Shown here piece after piece: positions 52,117 to 61,321 of a DNA stretch of 64,000 nt. Source of the stretch: Brachybacterium fresconis (GTDB taxonomy: Bacteria > Actinomycetota > Actinomycetes > Actinomycetales > Dermabacteraceae); contig NZ_JAGIOC010000001.1 in NCBI RefSeq assembly GCF_017876515.1, positions 2,666,001 to 2,730,000 on the forward strand. The letters run 5' to 3'. The notes under the pieces are model-generated. The model made no database searches, was not told where the DNA came from, and saw nothing but the letters and a program-made list of their open reading frames with translations. Position numbers and translations under genes: made by a program. Each line of letters opens with the position of its first letter. The first letter of the stretch is position 1.

Positions 52117-52902
52117 TCAGAGTGTCTCCGGCCGGCGAATCGCTTCGGCACCACCGTCGATGAAGATCAGCTGACCGGTGACATAGCTGTTCTCCTCGCT
52201 GGTCAGGTAGCGCAACAACCCCGCAGGGGCAGTCGGCGGGCCTGCCGGGCCGTTGAAGGGTGCCGGTGAGCCCTCCATGAGAAGCCTGCGCCCCTCCTCA
52301 TTCGCAAGAAGCTCCGCGGTCATCGGAGTCTCGATCACGCCGGGCGCGATCGCGTTGAGGGCGATGCCTTCGCCAGCCCACTGCGGGGTGGCCGCATTCT
52401 TGCGCACCCAGCGGGCGATGGCGTTCTTCGAGGAGTTGTAGATCGAGTTCGAGGCTCCCGTGGCTGCACCCTCGGCGATCTCCTCAGCTCGTGCCAGTGC
52501 CCGCTCCTAGTCGTCGGAGATCAGGGCGTCGAACAAGTCGTCGTCGAGGGGATCCAGCGCTGCCAGCGACGAGGCGACCGCAGCGCGAGGCGTCTCGGCA
52601 GCGGCGAGCAGAGGGCGCAATCCTTCCAGTGTCGCGACGGCCCCGAAGTAGTTCACGGCGGCGGTGGCGACGATGGGTGCCGACAAACCAGCGCAGGCGA
52701 TGACTCCGTCGAGAACTCCGCCGGACCGCTCGCGAACCTGCGTCACCAGCTCGCGACGACCGTCCTCGGTCGTGAGGTCGACGTTCACGTCGGCGTCCTT
52801 GAGGTCGATCGTGATGACGGTATGCGCATCCTCGCGCAGCAGCCCCGTCGTGACCTTGCCGATTCCGGAGGCCGCGCCGGTCACTGCGTAGGTCCGTGAC
52901 AT
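52117..52902 (-). pseudogene. SDR dehydrogenase with in-frame amber codon
   Basis: The frame is one continuous 262-codon SDR except for TAG at 52509-52507 (codon 132). Before it come TGAASGIGKVTTGLLRE and VIACAGLSAPIVATAAVNYFG; after it come GASNSIYNSSKNAIARWVRK (catalytic Tyr-x-x-x-Lys), ALNAIAPGVIETPMTAELL and VTGQLIFIDGGAEAIRRPE. It resembles 3-alpha-hydroxysteroid or coniferyl-alcohol-type dehydrogenases. Unless read through, the product lacks its active site. It diverges from the GntR gene. Confidence 0.85.
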
Positions 52903-53113
52903 GACAACTCCTTTGCTGACGACCCCGGCGAGCGCCGAGCCTGTCCCCACTCGAGCACCTGTCGTCGAACGAGTCAAGACACCTGCTCTGATGCGTCAGC
53001 GACCAGACCTCGACGTCGCTGCAGCTGGCGGGATCGCCCCGTGTCCACCGACGCCGCCGCCCGTCACAGGCCGCTGCTGCTCCCCCATGGCCCGCGGCCA
53101 CCAACCCCAGCGT

Positions 53114-53129
53114 TGCATCCATTGATGCA
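53114..53129. promoter_or_regulatory. likely GntR operator
   Basis: TGCATCCATTGATGCA is a perfect 6-bp-arm inverted repeat, with a further ATGCAT overlapping to the right. It lies 18 bp before the GntR start in the gap shared with the divergent SDR gene. Nothing else is seen in 52903-53146. Confidence 0.5.
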
Positions 53130-53146
53130 TGCATTAGGGTGTCCGT

Positions 53147-53818
53147 GTGGAATCCCTGGAACTGCCCTGGCTCGACGCCTCCGACCGTCAGCCGCTCGCC
53201 GAGCGCATCGCCGCTGCCGTCGCCCGCCGCATCGCCGAGGGGGACATCGATCCCGGCGACCTGCTCACCGAGGTCGACGTGGCCGCTGAGCACGGAGCGA
53301 GCCGCACCCCGGCCCGCGAGGCGATGCTGAAGCTCTCGACCTGGGGCCTGGTGCGCCTGGTGCCGAAGAAGGGCGCGCTGGTGACGAGCCCCACGGCCCG
53401 CGAGCGGCGCGAGCTGCTGTCGGTGCGTTCCATGCTCGAAGGCCACGCAGTGGCCCGCATCGTCGGCGACGAGGGACGACGCACGAACCTGCTCGAGGCG
53501 CTGGAGGCGACCCTGGCCGCGCAGGCCGACAGCATCGGCCGCCCGAAAGAGTTCGCCGTCCACGACCACGCCTTCCATCTGCAGATCATCCGCCAGCAGG
53601 GCAACAGCGTCGTCGACGAGCTCATCGCCTCGCTCGCCCCGCGGCTGTACCGGCTCAGCCATCTCGCGGTCACCGCCCCGTCGGCCGATCTCACGGCGCT
53701 CCACCGGGAGCACGTCGAGCTGACCGCGGCCGTGCGGGATCAGGATGTCGTGACGTTCCGCGACCTGATCGAGCACCACCTGACCTCCGGGCACGAGCAC
53801 TACGAGGTCCAGCCGTGA
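53147..53818 (+). CDS. GntR family regulator (FadR group)
   Basis: 223 aa from GTG 53147. Winged helix LAERIAAAVARRIAEGDIDPGDLLTEVDVAAEHGASRTPAREAMLKLSTWGLVRLVPKKGALVTSP; the C-terminal FCD domain starts near residue 85 (RERRELLSVRSMLEGHAVARI, DHAFHLQIIRQQGN, DLIEHHLTSGHEHY) with His residues that can bind metal and a carboxylate ligand. It probably controls itself, the following MFS gene and the divergent SDR gene. GTGA overlap with the MFS gene. Confidence 0.9.
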   Translation: MESLELPWLDASDRQPLAERIAAAVARRIAEGDIDPGDLLTEVDVAAEHGASRTPAREAMLKLSTWGLVRLVPKKGALVTSPTARERRELLSVRSMLEGHAVARIVGDEGRRTNLLEALEATLAAQADSIGRPKEFAVHDHAFHLQIIRQQGNSVVDELIASLAPRLYRLSHLAVTAPSADLTALHREHVELTAAVRDQDVVTFRDLIEHHLTSGHEHYEVQP

Positions 53819-55092
53819 GCCGACGACCGGTGCCCGCCTGGCTGCGGGTGGCCCCCACCGGTTTCGTGCTCGCCTGGGGCGGCAACCACTTCACGCCCCT
53901 GCTGCACGTCTACGAGTCGCTCGGCGGGTACGCGCCGTGGCAGGCGAACCTGCTGCTGGGGATGTACGTGGTGGGCCTGATCCCCGGCATGCTGCTCGCC
54001 GCGGCGCTCTCGGACCGCCACGGCCGCAGGCCCCTCGCGATCGCGGGGCTGGTGGGCGCGGCGATCGCGAGCATGCTGCTGGCCGCCGGGATGGAGAGCT
54101 TCCTGGTGCTGTGCTTCGGTCGCGTCCTGGCGGGTGTCGGGGTGGGCATCGGGATGTCTGTCGGCTCCAGCTGGGTCAAAGAGCTCTCGAGCCCTCCGCA
54201 CGACCTCACCGCGACGGCGACGGCCGGTGCCCGACGGTCCTCGCTGACCCTCACCCTCGGCTTCGCGATCGGCGCCGGCGTGACCGGTTCCCTCGCCCAG
54301 TGGGCACCGCTGCCGGGACAACTGCCCTATGCGGTCCATCTGCTGCTGTGCCTGCTCGCCGCGGCCGCCCTGGTCACGGCACCGGAGAGCCTGCCCCGCG
54401 AGCTCCGGGCACGCGGATCGCTCCGCACGGACCTGCGGGTCCCGACGGCGGGCCATCCGGTCTTCGTGCGCCTGGTGCTCCCGGCGGCGCCGTGGGTGTT
54501 CGCCGCGGCCGGCGTCGCCTACGCGATCCTGCCCAGCACCGTGGAGGAACATCTCGGCGACTCGGCCACGATCTACGCAACCGGCCTGACCGTCCTCACC
54601 CTCGGGGTGGGCGCCCTCGCGCAGGGGACCGTCGGACTGCTGAACCGCCTCACCCGCGGGCGGGCACTGCTGGTGGGTATGAGCGGCATGACCGCCGGGA
54701 TGGCCCTGGCCGCCGTGGCGAGCGATCTGCGTAGTCCCGTGTTCGTCGTCGCCGTGGCCGCCCTGCTCGGGGCGTCCTACGGAGTGTGCGTGGTCGCGGG
54801 GCTGATCATCGCCCAATCGCTCGCGACCCCGCGCGACCTGGCCGGGATCACCGGGGTGTACTACTCGCTGTCCTACCTCGGGTTCCTGCTGCCGACGATC
54901 CTGGCCGCACTCGCCCCGGTCCTGTCGTACACCGGCGGGCTCGTCATCGTCGCGGTGGTCTGCGCGCTGTGCCTGGCGCTGGTGGGGCTCGGCCTGCGGC
55001 GGCCGCCGATCCGGACGACCGACGCTGCCGATGCCGCCGAGGACGAGCCCGCTCAGCTCAGGACCACGCAGGAGCTCGCCGTCGGTCGGTGA
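53815..55092 (+). CDS. MFS transporter downstream of GntR
   Basis: 425 aa, 12 transmembrane helices, GTG start overlapping the regulator stop. Motifs: AALSDRHGRRPLAIAGLVGA in loop 2-3 and RVLAGVGVGIGMSVGSSWVKEL in helix 4. It resembles MFS exporters and small-molecule porters without a clear substrate. With the FCD-type GntR and SDR it may handle the uptake or removal of an acid or alcohol. Confidence 0.85.
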   Translation: MSRRPVPAWLRVAPTGFVLAWGGNHFTPLLHVYESLGGYAPWQANLLLGMYVVGLIPGMLLAAALSDRHGRRPLAIAGLVGAAIASMLLAAGMESFLVLCFGRVLAGVGVGIGMSVGSSWVKELSSPPHDLTATATAGARRSSLTLTLGFAIGAGVTGSLAQWAPLPGQLPYAVHLLLCLLAAAALVTAPESLPRELRARGSLRTDLRVPTAGHPVFVRLVLPAAPWVFAAAGVAYAILPSTVEEHLGDSATIYATGLTVLTLGVGALAQGTVGLLNRLTRGRALLVGMSGMTAGMALAAVASDLRSPVFVVAVAALLGASYGVCVVAGLIIAQSLATPRDLAGITGVYYSLSYLGFLLPTILAALAPVLSYTGGLVIVAVVCALCLALVGLGLRRPPIRTTDAADAAEDEPAQLRTTQELAVGR

Positions 55093-55214
55093 CGGTGCGC
55101 GCACCCTCCGGCATCCGCTCAGGGCGGCCCGGCTCGTCGTCGTCCGCCCCGACGCCGGTCCACGAGATCCTGCCGGCGCGTGACGCACGAAACTCGCTGC
55201 ACTCTAGGCAAACT

Positions 55215-55227
55215 TGCACCGGGTGCA
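55215..55227. promoter_or_regulatory. likely TetR operator
   Basis: TGCACCGGGTGCA, a perfect palindrome about 70 bp before the TetR start, within the spacer 55093-55296 that has no gene. The nearby CTAGGCAAACT and ATATTGTGG could be promoter elements. Confidence 0.45.
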
Positions 55228-55296
55228 TATTGTGGTCGTCGTCGACACGGAACCCCGTGCACCGACGCCGATGGACGACGACCTCGGAGGTGCCCG

Positions 55297-55962
55297 ATGT
55301 CCGCGGACGAGGACGGAAAGAAGCCGGGCCTGCGCGAACGCAAGCGTGAGCAGCTCCGCGCCACCGTTGAGCGCGCGGCGCTCGACCTCATGCTCGAGCA
55401 GGGCTACGACGCGGTCACGGTCGAGATGATCTGCGAGGCCGCCGTGGTCTCGCGGCGCACGTTCTTCAACTATTTCGGCTCCAAGGAGACCGTCGTGCTC
55501 GGCCGAGCACCGGAGGGCCCTTCGCCGGAGGACCAGCAGGCGTTCGTGCACGGCACGCACGGCACGATCCTCGCCGATCTCGCCCGGATGCTGCTGAAGA
55601 CCCTGCAGGAACGACCGCACGACGTCGACCCGGCGCGGTGGCGGGACCGCCTCGCCCTGATCCGGGCCACTCCGGAGCTCGCCATGACCCTCGCGGACAC
55701 GATCGCCGCCAAGGACGCCGACCTCCTCCACCTCGTGGGACGTCGGATCCGCGCGCGATATGCCGCCGAGGGCGTTGCCGAAGCCCCCGGGCGGGCCACG
55801 GATCTGCAGATCACGCGGCAGGCCGAGGTGATCGTCGCGCTGTGGTGGGGGATGGCCCGCTACACCATGCAGACCATCGTCCAGCACCCCGAGACCGACA
55901 CCGAGGAGCTCATCGAATCGCTCCTCGACACCCTCACCCTCATCCAGGAAGCAGAGCTATGA
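55297..55962 (+). CDS. TetR family regulator of efflux operon
   Basis: 221 aa from MSADEDGKKPGLRERKREQLR, after GGAGGTGCCCG. HTH: ALDLMLEQGYDAVTVEMICEAAVVSRRTFFNYFGSKETVVLG, the subgroup with the RTFFNYF recognition helix that often controls exporters. The ATG of the DHA2 exporter overlaps its end by 4 bases, so both are in one operon and it likely represses itself and the exporter. Confidence 0.9.
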   Translation: MSADEDGKKPGLRERKREQLRATVERAALDLMLEQGYDAVTVEMICEAAVVSRRTFFNYFGSKETVVLGRAPEGPSPEDQQAFVHGTHGTILADLARMLLKTLQERPHDVDPARWRDRLALIRATPELAMTLADTIAAKDADLLHLVGRRIRARYAAEGVAEAPGRATDLQITRQAEVIVALWWGMARYTMQTIVQHPETDTEELIESLLDTLTLIQEAEL

Positions 55963-57875
55963 CCGCCACCCGAACTGCTGCCCCCGCGCCCGCTGCGCCC
56001 CGGGAGAACGGCAGCGGCACCCGACTGGTCCCGCTGTTCGCCGGCCTGCTCGTCGCGATGTTCATCGCGGCGCTGGATCAGACCATCTTCACCACGGCGC
56101 TTCCCACCATCGTGGGCGACCTCGACGGGGTCGACCAGATGCTGTGGGTGACCACGTCCTACCTGCTCGCCTCGACGATCATGATGCCGATCTACGGCAA
56201 GCTCGGCGACCTCGTCGGCCGCAAGCCCCTGCTGATCTTCGCGCTGTCCGTGTTCGTCGTCGGCTCCCTGGTGGGTGCTGTCGCCGGGAACATGAGCGTG
56301 CTCATCATCGGCCGCGCCATTCAGGGCATCGGCGGCGGCGGCCTCATGCTGCTCGCCCAGGCGATCATCGCCGACGTCGTCCCCGCCCGCGAACGCGGCA
56401 AGTACATGGGCCTCATGGGCGCCGTGTTCGGGCTGTCCTCCGTGGTGGGCCCGCTGCTGGGCGGCTGGTTCACCGAATCGCTCAGCTGGCGCTGGGGCTT
56501 CTGGCTGAACATCCCGCTGGGAGCGATCGCGATCCTCGCCGCGGTGTTCTTCCTGAAGCTGCCCAAGAAGTCACAGCGCGCCCGCCTGGACGTCCTCGGC
56601 ATCCTCACCATGGCGGTCGCCGTGACCTCGTTGATCCTCGCGACCTCGTGGGGCGGCAACACCTACGAGTGGGGATCCTGGCAGATCATCGGACTGTTCG
56701 TCTCCACCGTCGTCTTCGGTGCTCTGTTCGTGCTGGCCGAGCGCTTCGCCGCCGAACCCATCATCCCGCTGCACCTGTTCCGCAAGCGCAACTTCGTGCT
56801 GACCACGATCGCCTCCCTCGTCATCGCCATCGCGATGTTCGGAGCCCTCGGGTACATGCCCACCTACCTGCAGATGTCCACGGGCGTGAGCGCGACCGAG
56901 TCCGGTCTGATGCTGCTGCCGATGGTGGCCGGTCTGCTGATCACCTCGATCGCCTCGGGCCAGATCGTCTCGCGGACCGGCCGCTACAAGTGGGCGCCGA
57001 TCCTGTCCATGCTGGTCGCCGCGCTCGGCGTGTTCCTGCTGTCCACGATGGAGACCGACACGGCGACCTGGGTGATCATGTCCCACATGTTCGTGCTCGG
57101 CGCCGGCCTCGGCATCGGGATGCAGAACCTCGTGCTGATCGTGCAGAACACGTTCCCGGCCTCCGAGGTCGGCACTGCGACAGCGTCGAACAACTTCTTC
57201 CGCCAGATCGGCGCCTCGCTCGGGTCGGCGGTCGTCGGCTCGGTGTTCACCAGCCGCCTCACCGATCTGCTGAGCGAGCGGATGCCGGCCCGGGCCGCGA
57301 CCCAGATGGACGGCGGGGGCGCCAACTCGCTCACCCCGGAACTCGTGCAGTCCCTGCCCCAGAAGCTCCAGGACATCATCGTCGGCGTCTACACCGACGC
57401 GCTGACCCCGGTCTTCCTCTGGCTGGTCCCGCTGCTGGGCGTGGCCTTCGTGATCGTGCTGTTCGTCAAGGAGGTCCCCCTGGCCACGACGGTCGACGGC
57501 TCCGGTTCGACCGAAGCGGCCCCGGCCACCGCTCCCCCCGGGACGCTCTCCCCGGGGCCGGGCCGGATCGAGGAGAACCTGAGCCTGGGCCTGGTGCTCT
57601 CCCTGATCGTCCAGCGCTCCCGCACGGCGAGGGAGGACTCCGAGCTGACCATCGCCCTGGCCCGCCTGGCCGGGGACCACCCGGGCAGCACCTCGGAACG
57701 CGCCGAGCATGCGGTGCGCACGCTGATCACCCCGGCGGCCCTCGCCCTCCTGGACGGCACCGACGGCGACCCCGGCGCGGAGCGGCCCGGGCGCCACCGC
57801 GCCCAGGACCCCCGGGACGGCGAGCCCGCTTCGGAACCCGCCCTCCCGACCCCTCAGCTCGCTGCCCAGTCCTGA
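55959..57875 (+). CDS. DHA2 (14-helix) drug efflux MFS transporter
   Basis: 638 aa. 14 transmembrane helices: FIAALDQTIFTTALPTIVGDL in helix 1, YGKLGDLVGRKPLLIFAL in loop 2-3, GRAIQGIGGGGLMLLAQAII in helix 4 and motif C GLSSVVGPLLGGWFTESLSWR. These are the marks of EmrB/QacA-type drug:H+ antiporters. A soluble C-terminal tail of about 115 residues after helix 14 (from about 520) is unusual and contains RTAREDSELTIALARLAGDH, a helical segment. Two small membrane protein genes follow. Confidence 0.92.
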   Translation: MTATRTAAPAPAAPRENGSGTRLVPLFAGLLVAMFIAALDQTIFTTALPTIVGDLDGVDQMLWVTTSYLLASTIMMPIYGKLGDLVGRKPLLIFALSVFVVGSLVGAVAGNMSVLIIGRAIQGIGGGGLMLLAQAIIADVVPARERGKYMGLMGAVFGLSSVVGPLLGGWFTESLSWRWGFWLNIPLGAIAILAAVFFLKLPKKSQRARLDVLGILTMAVAVTSLILATSWGGNTYEWGSWQIIGLFVSTVVFGALFVLAERFAAEPIIPLHLFRKRNFVLTTIASLVIAIAMFGALGYMPTYLQMSTGVSATESGLMLLPMVAGLLITSIASGQIVSRTGRYKWAPILSMLVAALGVFLLSTMETDTATWVIMSHMFVLGAGLGIGMQNLVLIVQNTFPASEVGTATASNNFFRQIGASLGSAVVGSVFTSRLTDLLSERMPARAATQMDGGGANSLTPELVQSLPQKLQDIIVGVYTDALTPVFLWLVPLLGVAFVIVLFVKEVPLATTVDGSGSTEAAPATAPPGTLSPGPGRIEENLSLGLVLSLIVQRSRTAREDSELTIALARLAGDHPGSTSERAEHAVRTLITPAALALLDGTDGDPGAERPGRHRAQDPRDGEPASEPALPTPQLAAQS

Positions 57876-57901
57876 GCAGCCTCTCCCGAAAGGACTTCCT
57901 C

Positions 57902-58363
57902 ATGACTCGTCGATTCGTCGGAGCGATCGTCTCGCTCCTCGCCCTGCTGGCCGGACTGTGGCTCGCACTCTCGCCCTTCGCCCTCGGCTTCCAGCCGGAG
58001 GACACCGACTGGACCGATGCGACCCTGACCGACGTGTGGACCGGGCTGCCGCTGGCACTCGTCGGTCTCGTGGGTCTGATCGTGTTCGCCGCTTCCCTGC
58101 GCACCCACATGGTGCAGGCCGGATACATCACGCCCCGCCCGGCACCGGCCCCGGTGGTCACGCCCGCCGCCACCCCTGACAGCCCCCGTGAGATGGACGC
58201 CATGCTCGAGCCGCTGATCGCGGCCCTCGCCCGCGACCTCGACCGCGAGAGCCCCGACCCGGCCACCTCCGCCCAGGAGACCACCACCCCCCACCGCGAG
58301 TACGGCCGCAGCGCCGTGGGCACCGACACCGGCGCCCAGGCCGCCGTCGCCGCCGACCGCTGA
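57902..58363 (+). CDS. small SPW-type membrane protein, paralogue 1
   Basis: 153 aa from ATG 57902, with CGAAAGGAC upstream. Two transmembrane helices, AIVSLLALLAGLWLALSPFALGF and GLPLALVGLVGLIVFAA, joined by QPEDTDWTDATLTDVW; then a cytoplasmic tail of about 75 residues with MDAMLEPLIAALARDLDRE. The GLWLALSPFALGFQ motif is shared with the next gene. It is in the exporter operon, 26 bp after it. No known function. Confidence 0.75.
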   Translation: MTRRFVGAIVSLLALLAGLWLALSPFALGFQPEDTDWTDATLTDVWTGLPLALVGLVGLIVFAASLRTHMVQAGYITPRPAPAPVVTPAATPDSPREMDAMLEPLIAALARDLDRESPDPATSAQETTTPHREYGRSAVGTDTGAQAAVAADR

Positions 58364-58382
58364 TCGCGAAGGAGACACCGTC

Positions 58383-58727
58383 ATGACCGAGAACCTGCAG
58401 AACACCGCTGCATCCGCTCCCAACGCTGCGACCCCCGAAGGGCGGGTCGCCGCTGCCCACGTCGCCGAGCCCCTCAACGTGCTCGACAAGGTCGGGATGG
58501 GCATCCTGTCCCTGCTCGGCCTGGGCGGGCTGTGGATGATGCTCGCCCCGTTCCTCGTCGGCTTCCAGGGTCGCGGGGCCGACTGGACGGCCGGCACGAC
58601 GAACGACTTCGTGGTCGGCCTCGTGCTCGCCGCCCTGTCCCTGGCCGCTGTGGTGACCGTGCTCGGCGGCGGACTCGCCACCATCGCGCGCACGGCACGG
58701 GAGCGGGTCACCCCCGAGGAGGTCTGA
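58383..58727 (+). CDS. small SPW-type membrane protein, paralogue 2
   Basis: 114 aa. After about 35 soluble residues come two helices, GILSLLGLGGLWMMLAPFLVGFQ and FVVGLVLAALSLAAVVTVLGGGL, with GRGADWTAGTTND between. The pattern LW-x2-L-x-PF-x2-GFQ-x4-DWT matches the gene before it, so the two arose by duplication. AAGGAGAC lies 8 bases before the ATG. It ends the likely TetR-exporter operon. Confidence 0.75.
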   Translation: MTENLQNTAASAPNAATPEGRVAAAHVAEPLNVLDKVGMGILSLLGLGGLWMMLAPFLVGFQGRGADWTAGTTNDFVVGLVLAALSLAAVVTVLGGGLATIARTARERVTPEEV

Positions 58728-58886
58728 GGCACCCACGCCGAGACGAGGAGTCGGCTCCCGAGGTGTTCGCCCCCAGCCGGTGTCGGAGCACGACGGGCCG
58801 GGAGACGCTGTGACCGCCCGAAGGGCGCCCCGTAGGATGGGAGCAACCGCATTCCCAGCGACTGCACCGGCCAGGAGGCCCCCGCC

Positions 58887-59735
58887 ATGACGAGCCCCGC
58901 ATCACCTCAGGTCCCCACCACAACGTTCGCCGGCGGATCCCCGATCCCGTTGATCGGCTTCGGCACCGGAGGCGCCCAGGGGCCGGCCGGGGCGGATGTC
59001 ATCGCCTCCGCGCTGCGCACCGGGTACCGGCTCCTGGACACGGCCGCCCAGTACGGGAACGAGGCCGCCGTCGGCGAGGGGCTGCGCCGCAGCGGCGTCG
59101 ACCCCGCCGAGGTGCTCGTGACCACCAAGGTGGCCGGGGGCGATCACGGCCGCGAAGCCGCTCGCACCGGGACCCTCGAATCCCTGCGCCGCCTGGGGCT
59201 GGAGCAGGTGGGGATCGCTCTGATCCACTGGCCGAACCCCTCGCGCGGGCTTGCGGTGGACACCTGGCGCACTCTCCTGGACCTGCGGGAGGAGGGGCTG
59301 GTCGCCCATGCCGGCGTCTCGAACTTCCGCCCCGATCAGCTGCAGGAGCTGTTCGATGCGACCGGACAGTGGCCCGAGATCAACCAGATCCAGCTCTCTC
59401 CGGCGCTGCCGCGCCCGGAGCCCGTCGCCTTCCACCGCAAGCACGGCATCGTCAGCCAGGCGTGGGGACCGCTCGGCACCCGCGAGGGGCTCGCGGAGCA
59501 GTTCGCGATCAGGAAGGTCGCCGCGAAGCACGACGTCTCCCTCGCGCAGGTGGCGCTGCGCTGGGCCGTGGACCGGGAGATCGTCGTGATCCCCCGCTCC
59601 GCCGATCCGGGCCGGCAGGCCCTGAATCTCGATCTGTCCTCGCTCCGGCTGGACGAGGAGGACCGCAGTCTCCTGGCGAGCCTGGACCTGGGCGAGGAGA
59701 AGGCCTGGGACTCCCGGGAGCACGAGGAATGGTGA
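58887..59735 (+). CDS. aldo/keto reductase
   Basis: 282 aa AKR5-like. Asp and Tyr in RLLDTAAQYGNEAAVGEGLR, Lys in VLVTTKVAGGD, His in VGIALIHWPNPS; the NADP site is VIPRSADPGRQALNLDLSSL. AGGAGGCCCCCGCC precedes the ATG. It is alone between the exporter operon and a convergent TetR gene. The substrate is not known. Confidence 0.9.
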   Translation: MTSPASPQVPTTTFAGGSPIPLIGFGTGGAQGPAGADVIASALRTGYRLLDTAAQYGNEAAVGEGLRRSGVDPAEVLVTTKVAGGDHGREAARTGTLESLRRLGLEQVGIALIHWPNPSRGLAVDTWRTLLDLREEGLVAHAGVSNFRPDQLQELFDATGQWPEINQIQLSPALPRPEPVAFHRKHGIVSQAWGPLGTREGLAEQFAIRKVAAKHDVSLAQVALRWAVDREIVVIPRSADPGRQALNLDLSSLRLDEEDRSLLASLDLGEEKAWDSREHEEW

Positions 59736-59782
59736 GCAGGGCCCGCGTCAGCCCGTGACCTGGCGTGCGAGGCAGTACTGCG

Positions 59783-60352
59783 TCACCGTGCGTCCCACGC
59801 TGCAGTGATCATCCGAAAGATCTCATCGACAGCCCTCTCGGGATCGCTCGCCTCGCGGCCGAGCGAGAAGGCATCGATCACGAAACGTGCGATCGTGCGG
59901 CAGGCCGTGGTCGTCTCCTCGAGGCCGAGATCGGTCGCGATGGTGGCGGCCAGCGCGTCGGCATGTCGCAGCCTCATCGACCTCTCGTAGTTCTGGAGCG
60001 CCGGGGTCTCATCGACCAGCTCCCACAGCGGCGCGGCCTCGTCGGACGCGCAGTGTCGCACCTGGGCATGGATCTCCCGGTGGAGCACGGGGATCAGCGG
60101 CTCCTGGGGCGAACGCTCCGCGACCGCGTCCGTGAGGTGCAGCTCGAACGCCGGGTCCTGATCGAACACGAGCGCCTCTTTCGACGCGAAGTGGGAGAAC
60201 AGAGTGGTCACCGCGACATCGGCCTCGGCCGCCACCTCGCGGATGCCCACCGCGTCATAGCCGCGCTCGCAGAACAGTCGAAGTGCGGCGTCGGCGATGT
60301 TCCGGCGCGTTGCGGCCTTCTTGCGCTCACGTCGTCCCGGCGTGACAGTCAT
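59783..60352 (-). CDS. TetR family regulator
   Basis: 189 aa. HTH: RRNIADAALRLFCERGYDAVGIREVAAEADVAVTTLFSHFASKEALVF. It is divergent from the quinone oxidoreductase gene, and the 70-bp gap between them (60353-60422) should contain a shared operator; CACTA and TAGTG half-sites are visible there. It probably represses that oxidoreductase. Confidence 0.87.
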   Translation of the reverse strand: MTVTPGRRERKKAATRRNIADAALRLFCERGYDAVGIREVAAEADVAVTTLFSHFASKEALVFDQDPAFELHLTDAVAERSPQEPLIPVLHREIHAQVRHCASDEAAPLWELVDETPALQNYERSMRLRHADALAATIATDLGLEETTTACRTIARFVIDAFSLGREASDPERAVDEIFRMITAAWDAR

Positions 60353-60422
60353 GGTCTGATGCTACCAAGGTCGAAACACTACCTGTTGCTGTTTCCTATC
60401 TGCTAGTGGTAGCTTGCCGCTC

Positions 60423-61316
60423 ATGAGAAAAGTGATCTTCGCCGAATACGGCGGCCCCGACGTCCTCCAGCTCGCCGACACCGACACGCCGCACGCAGGC
60501 CCTCACGAAGTACGCATCGCAGTCCGCGCGGCTGGGGTGAACGCCGCTGACTGGAGACTGCGCGAAGGGCAGTTCAGCGCGGGGCAGCCGATCGAACTGC
60601 CTGTCGGCGTCGGCCTGGAGGCCTCGGGAGTGGTGGACGAGATCGGCGAGGGCGTCACCGGCGTCGAGCTCGGAGATCACGTCTTCGGCATGGGGTCGGA
60701 GACCTACGCCGAGCACGCCGTGCTGTCGTCGTGGGCCCGGATGCCCGACGGCCTCACGTTCGAGACGGCCGCCGGCTACACCTCCGTCGGCGAGGCGTCG
60801 CTGCGCATCCTCGACCAGGTCGGCGTCGAGCCCGGACAGACGCTCCTCGTCAGCGGCGCGTCCGGTGGCGTCGGATCGACGGTGCTGCAGATCGCCGAGG
60901 ACCGCGGTATCTCGGTGATCGGCACGGCGAGCGCGGACAACCTGGACTACCTGCGCTCCCTGGGTGCCACGGCCACGACCTACGGGGACGGCTGGGTCGA
61001 GCGGGTCACGGCGCTCGGGACGATCGATGCCGCGCTTGATCTGGCCGGATCGGGTGTCATCCCCCAGTTGGTCGAGCTGACGGGAGACCCGGACAGAGTG
61101 CTCTCGATCGCCGACCTCTCGGCACCGGAGCACGGCGTCCGCCTGTCGCTCGTGCCCGGCCCCGTGCAGGAGGCTCTCGACGTCATCGTCGAGCTCATCT
61201 CCCGCGGCGCGCTGCACACCCCCGTCGAACAGTCGTACACCCTGGCCGAGGCGGCGTCCGCGCACGTCGACAGCCAGGCCGGCCACTCCCGGGGGCGCCG
61301 CATCATGGTCCCATGA
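60423..61316 (+). CDS. zinc-independent quinone oxidoreductase (MDR)
   Basis: 297 aa from MRKVIFAEYGGPDVLQLADT. Medium-chain dehydrogenase of the QOR group: VRAAGVNAADWRLREGQF, GVGLEASGVVDEIGEGVTG, nucleotide site LLVSGASGGVGSTVLQIAEDRG. No zinc ligands are visible. It reduces quinones or enals with NADPH. ATG 60423 is preferred to TTG 60414. It is controlled in all likelihood by the divergent TetR regulator. Confidence 0.9.
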   Translation: MRKVIFAEYGGPDVLQLADTDTPHAGPHEVRIAVRAAGVNAADWRLREGQFSAGQPIELPVGVGLEASGVVDEIGEGVTGVELGDHVFGMGSETYAEHAVLSSWARMPDGLTFETAAGYTSVGEASLRILDQVGVEPGQTLLVSGASGGVGSTVLQIAEDRGISVIGTASADNLDYLRSLGATATTYGDGWVERVTALGTIDAALDLAGSGVIPQLVELTGDPDRVLSIADLSAPEHGVRLSLVPGPVQEALDVIVELISRGALHTPVEQSYTLAEAASAHVDSQAGHSRGRRIMVP

Positions 61317-61321
61317 GCTCG

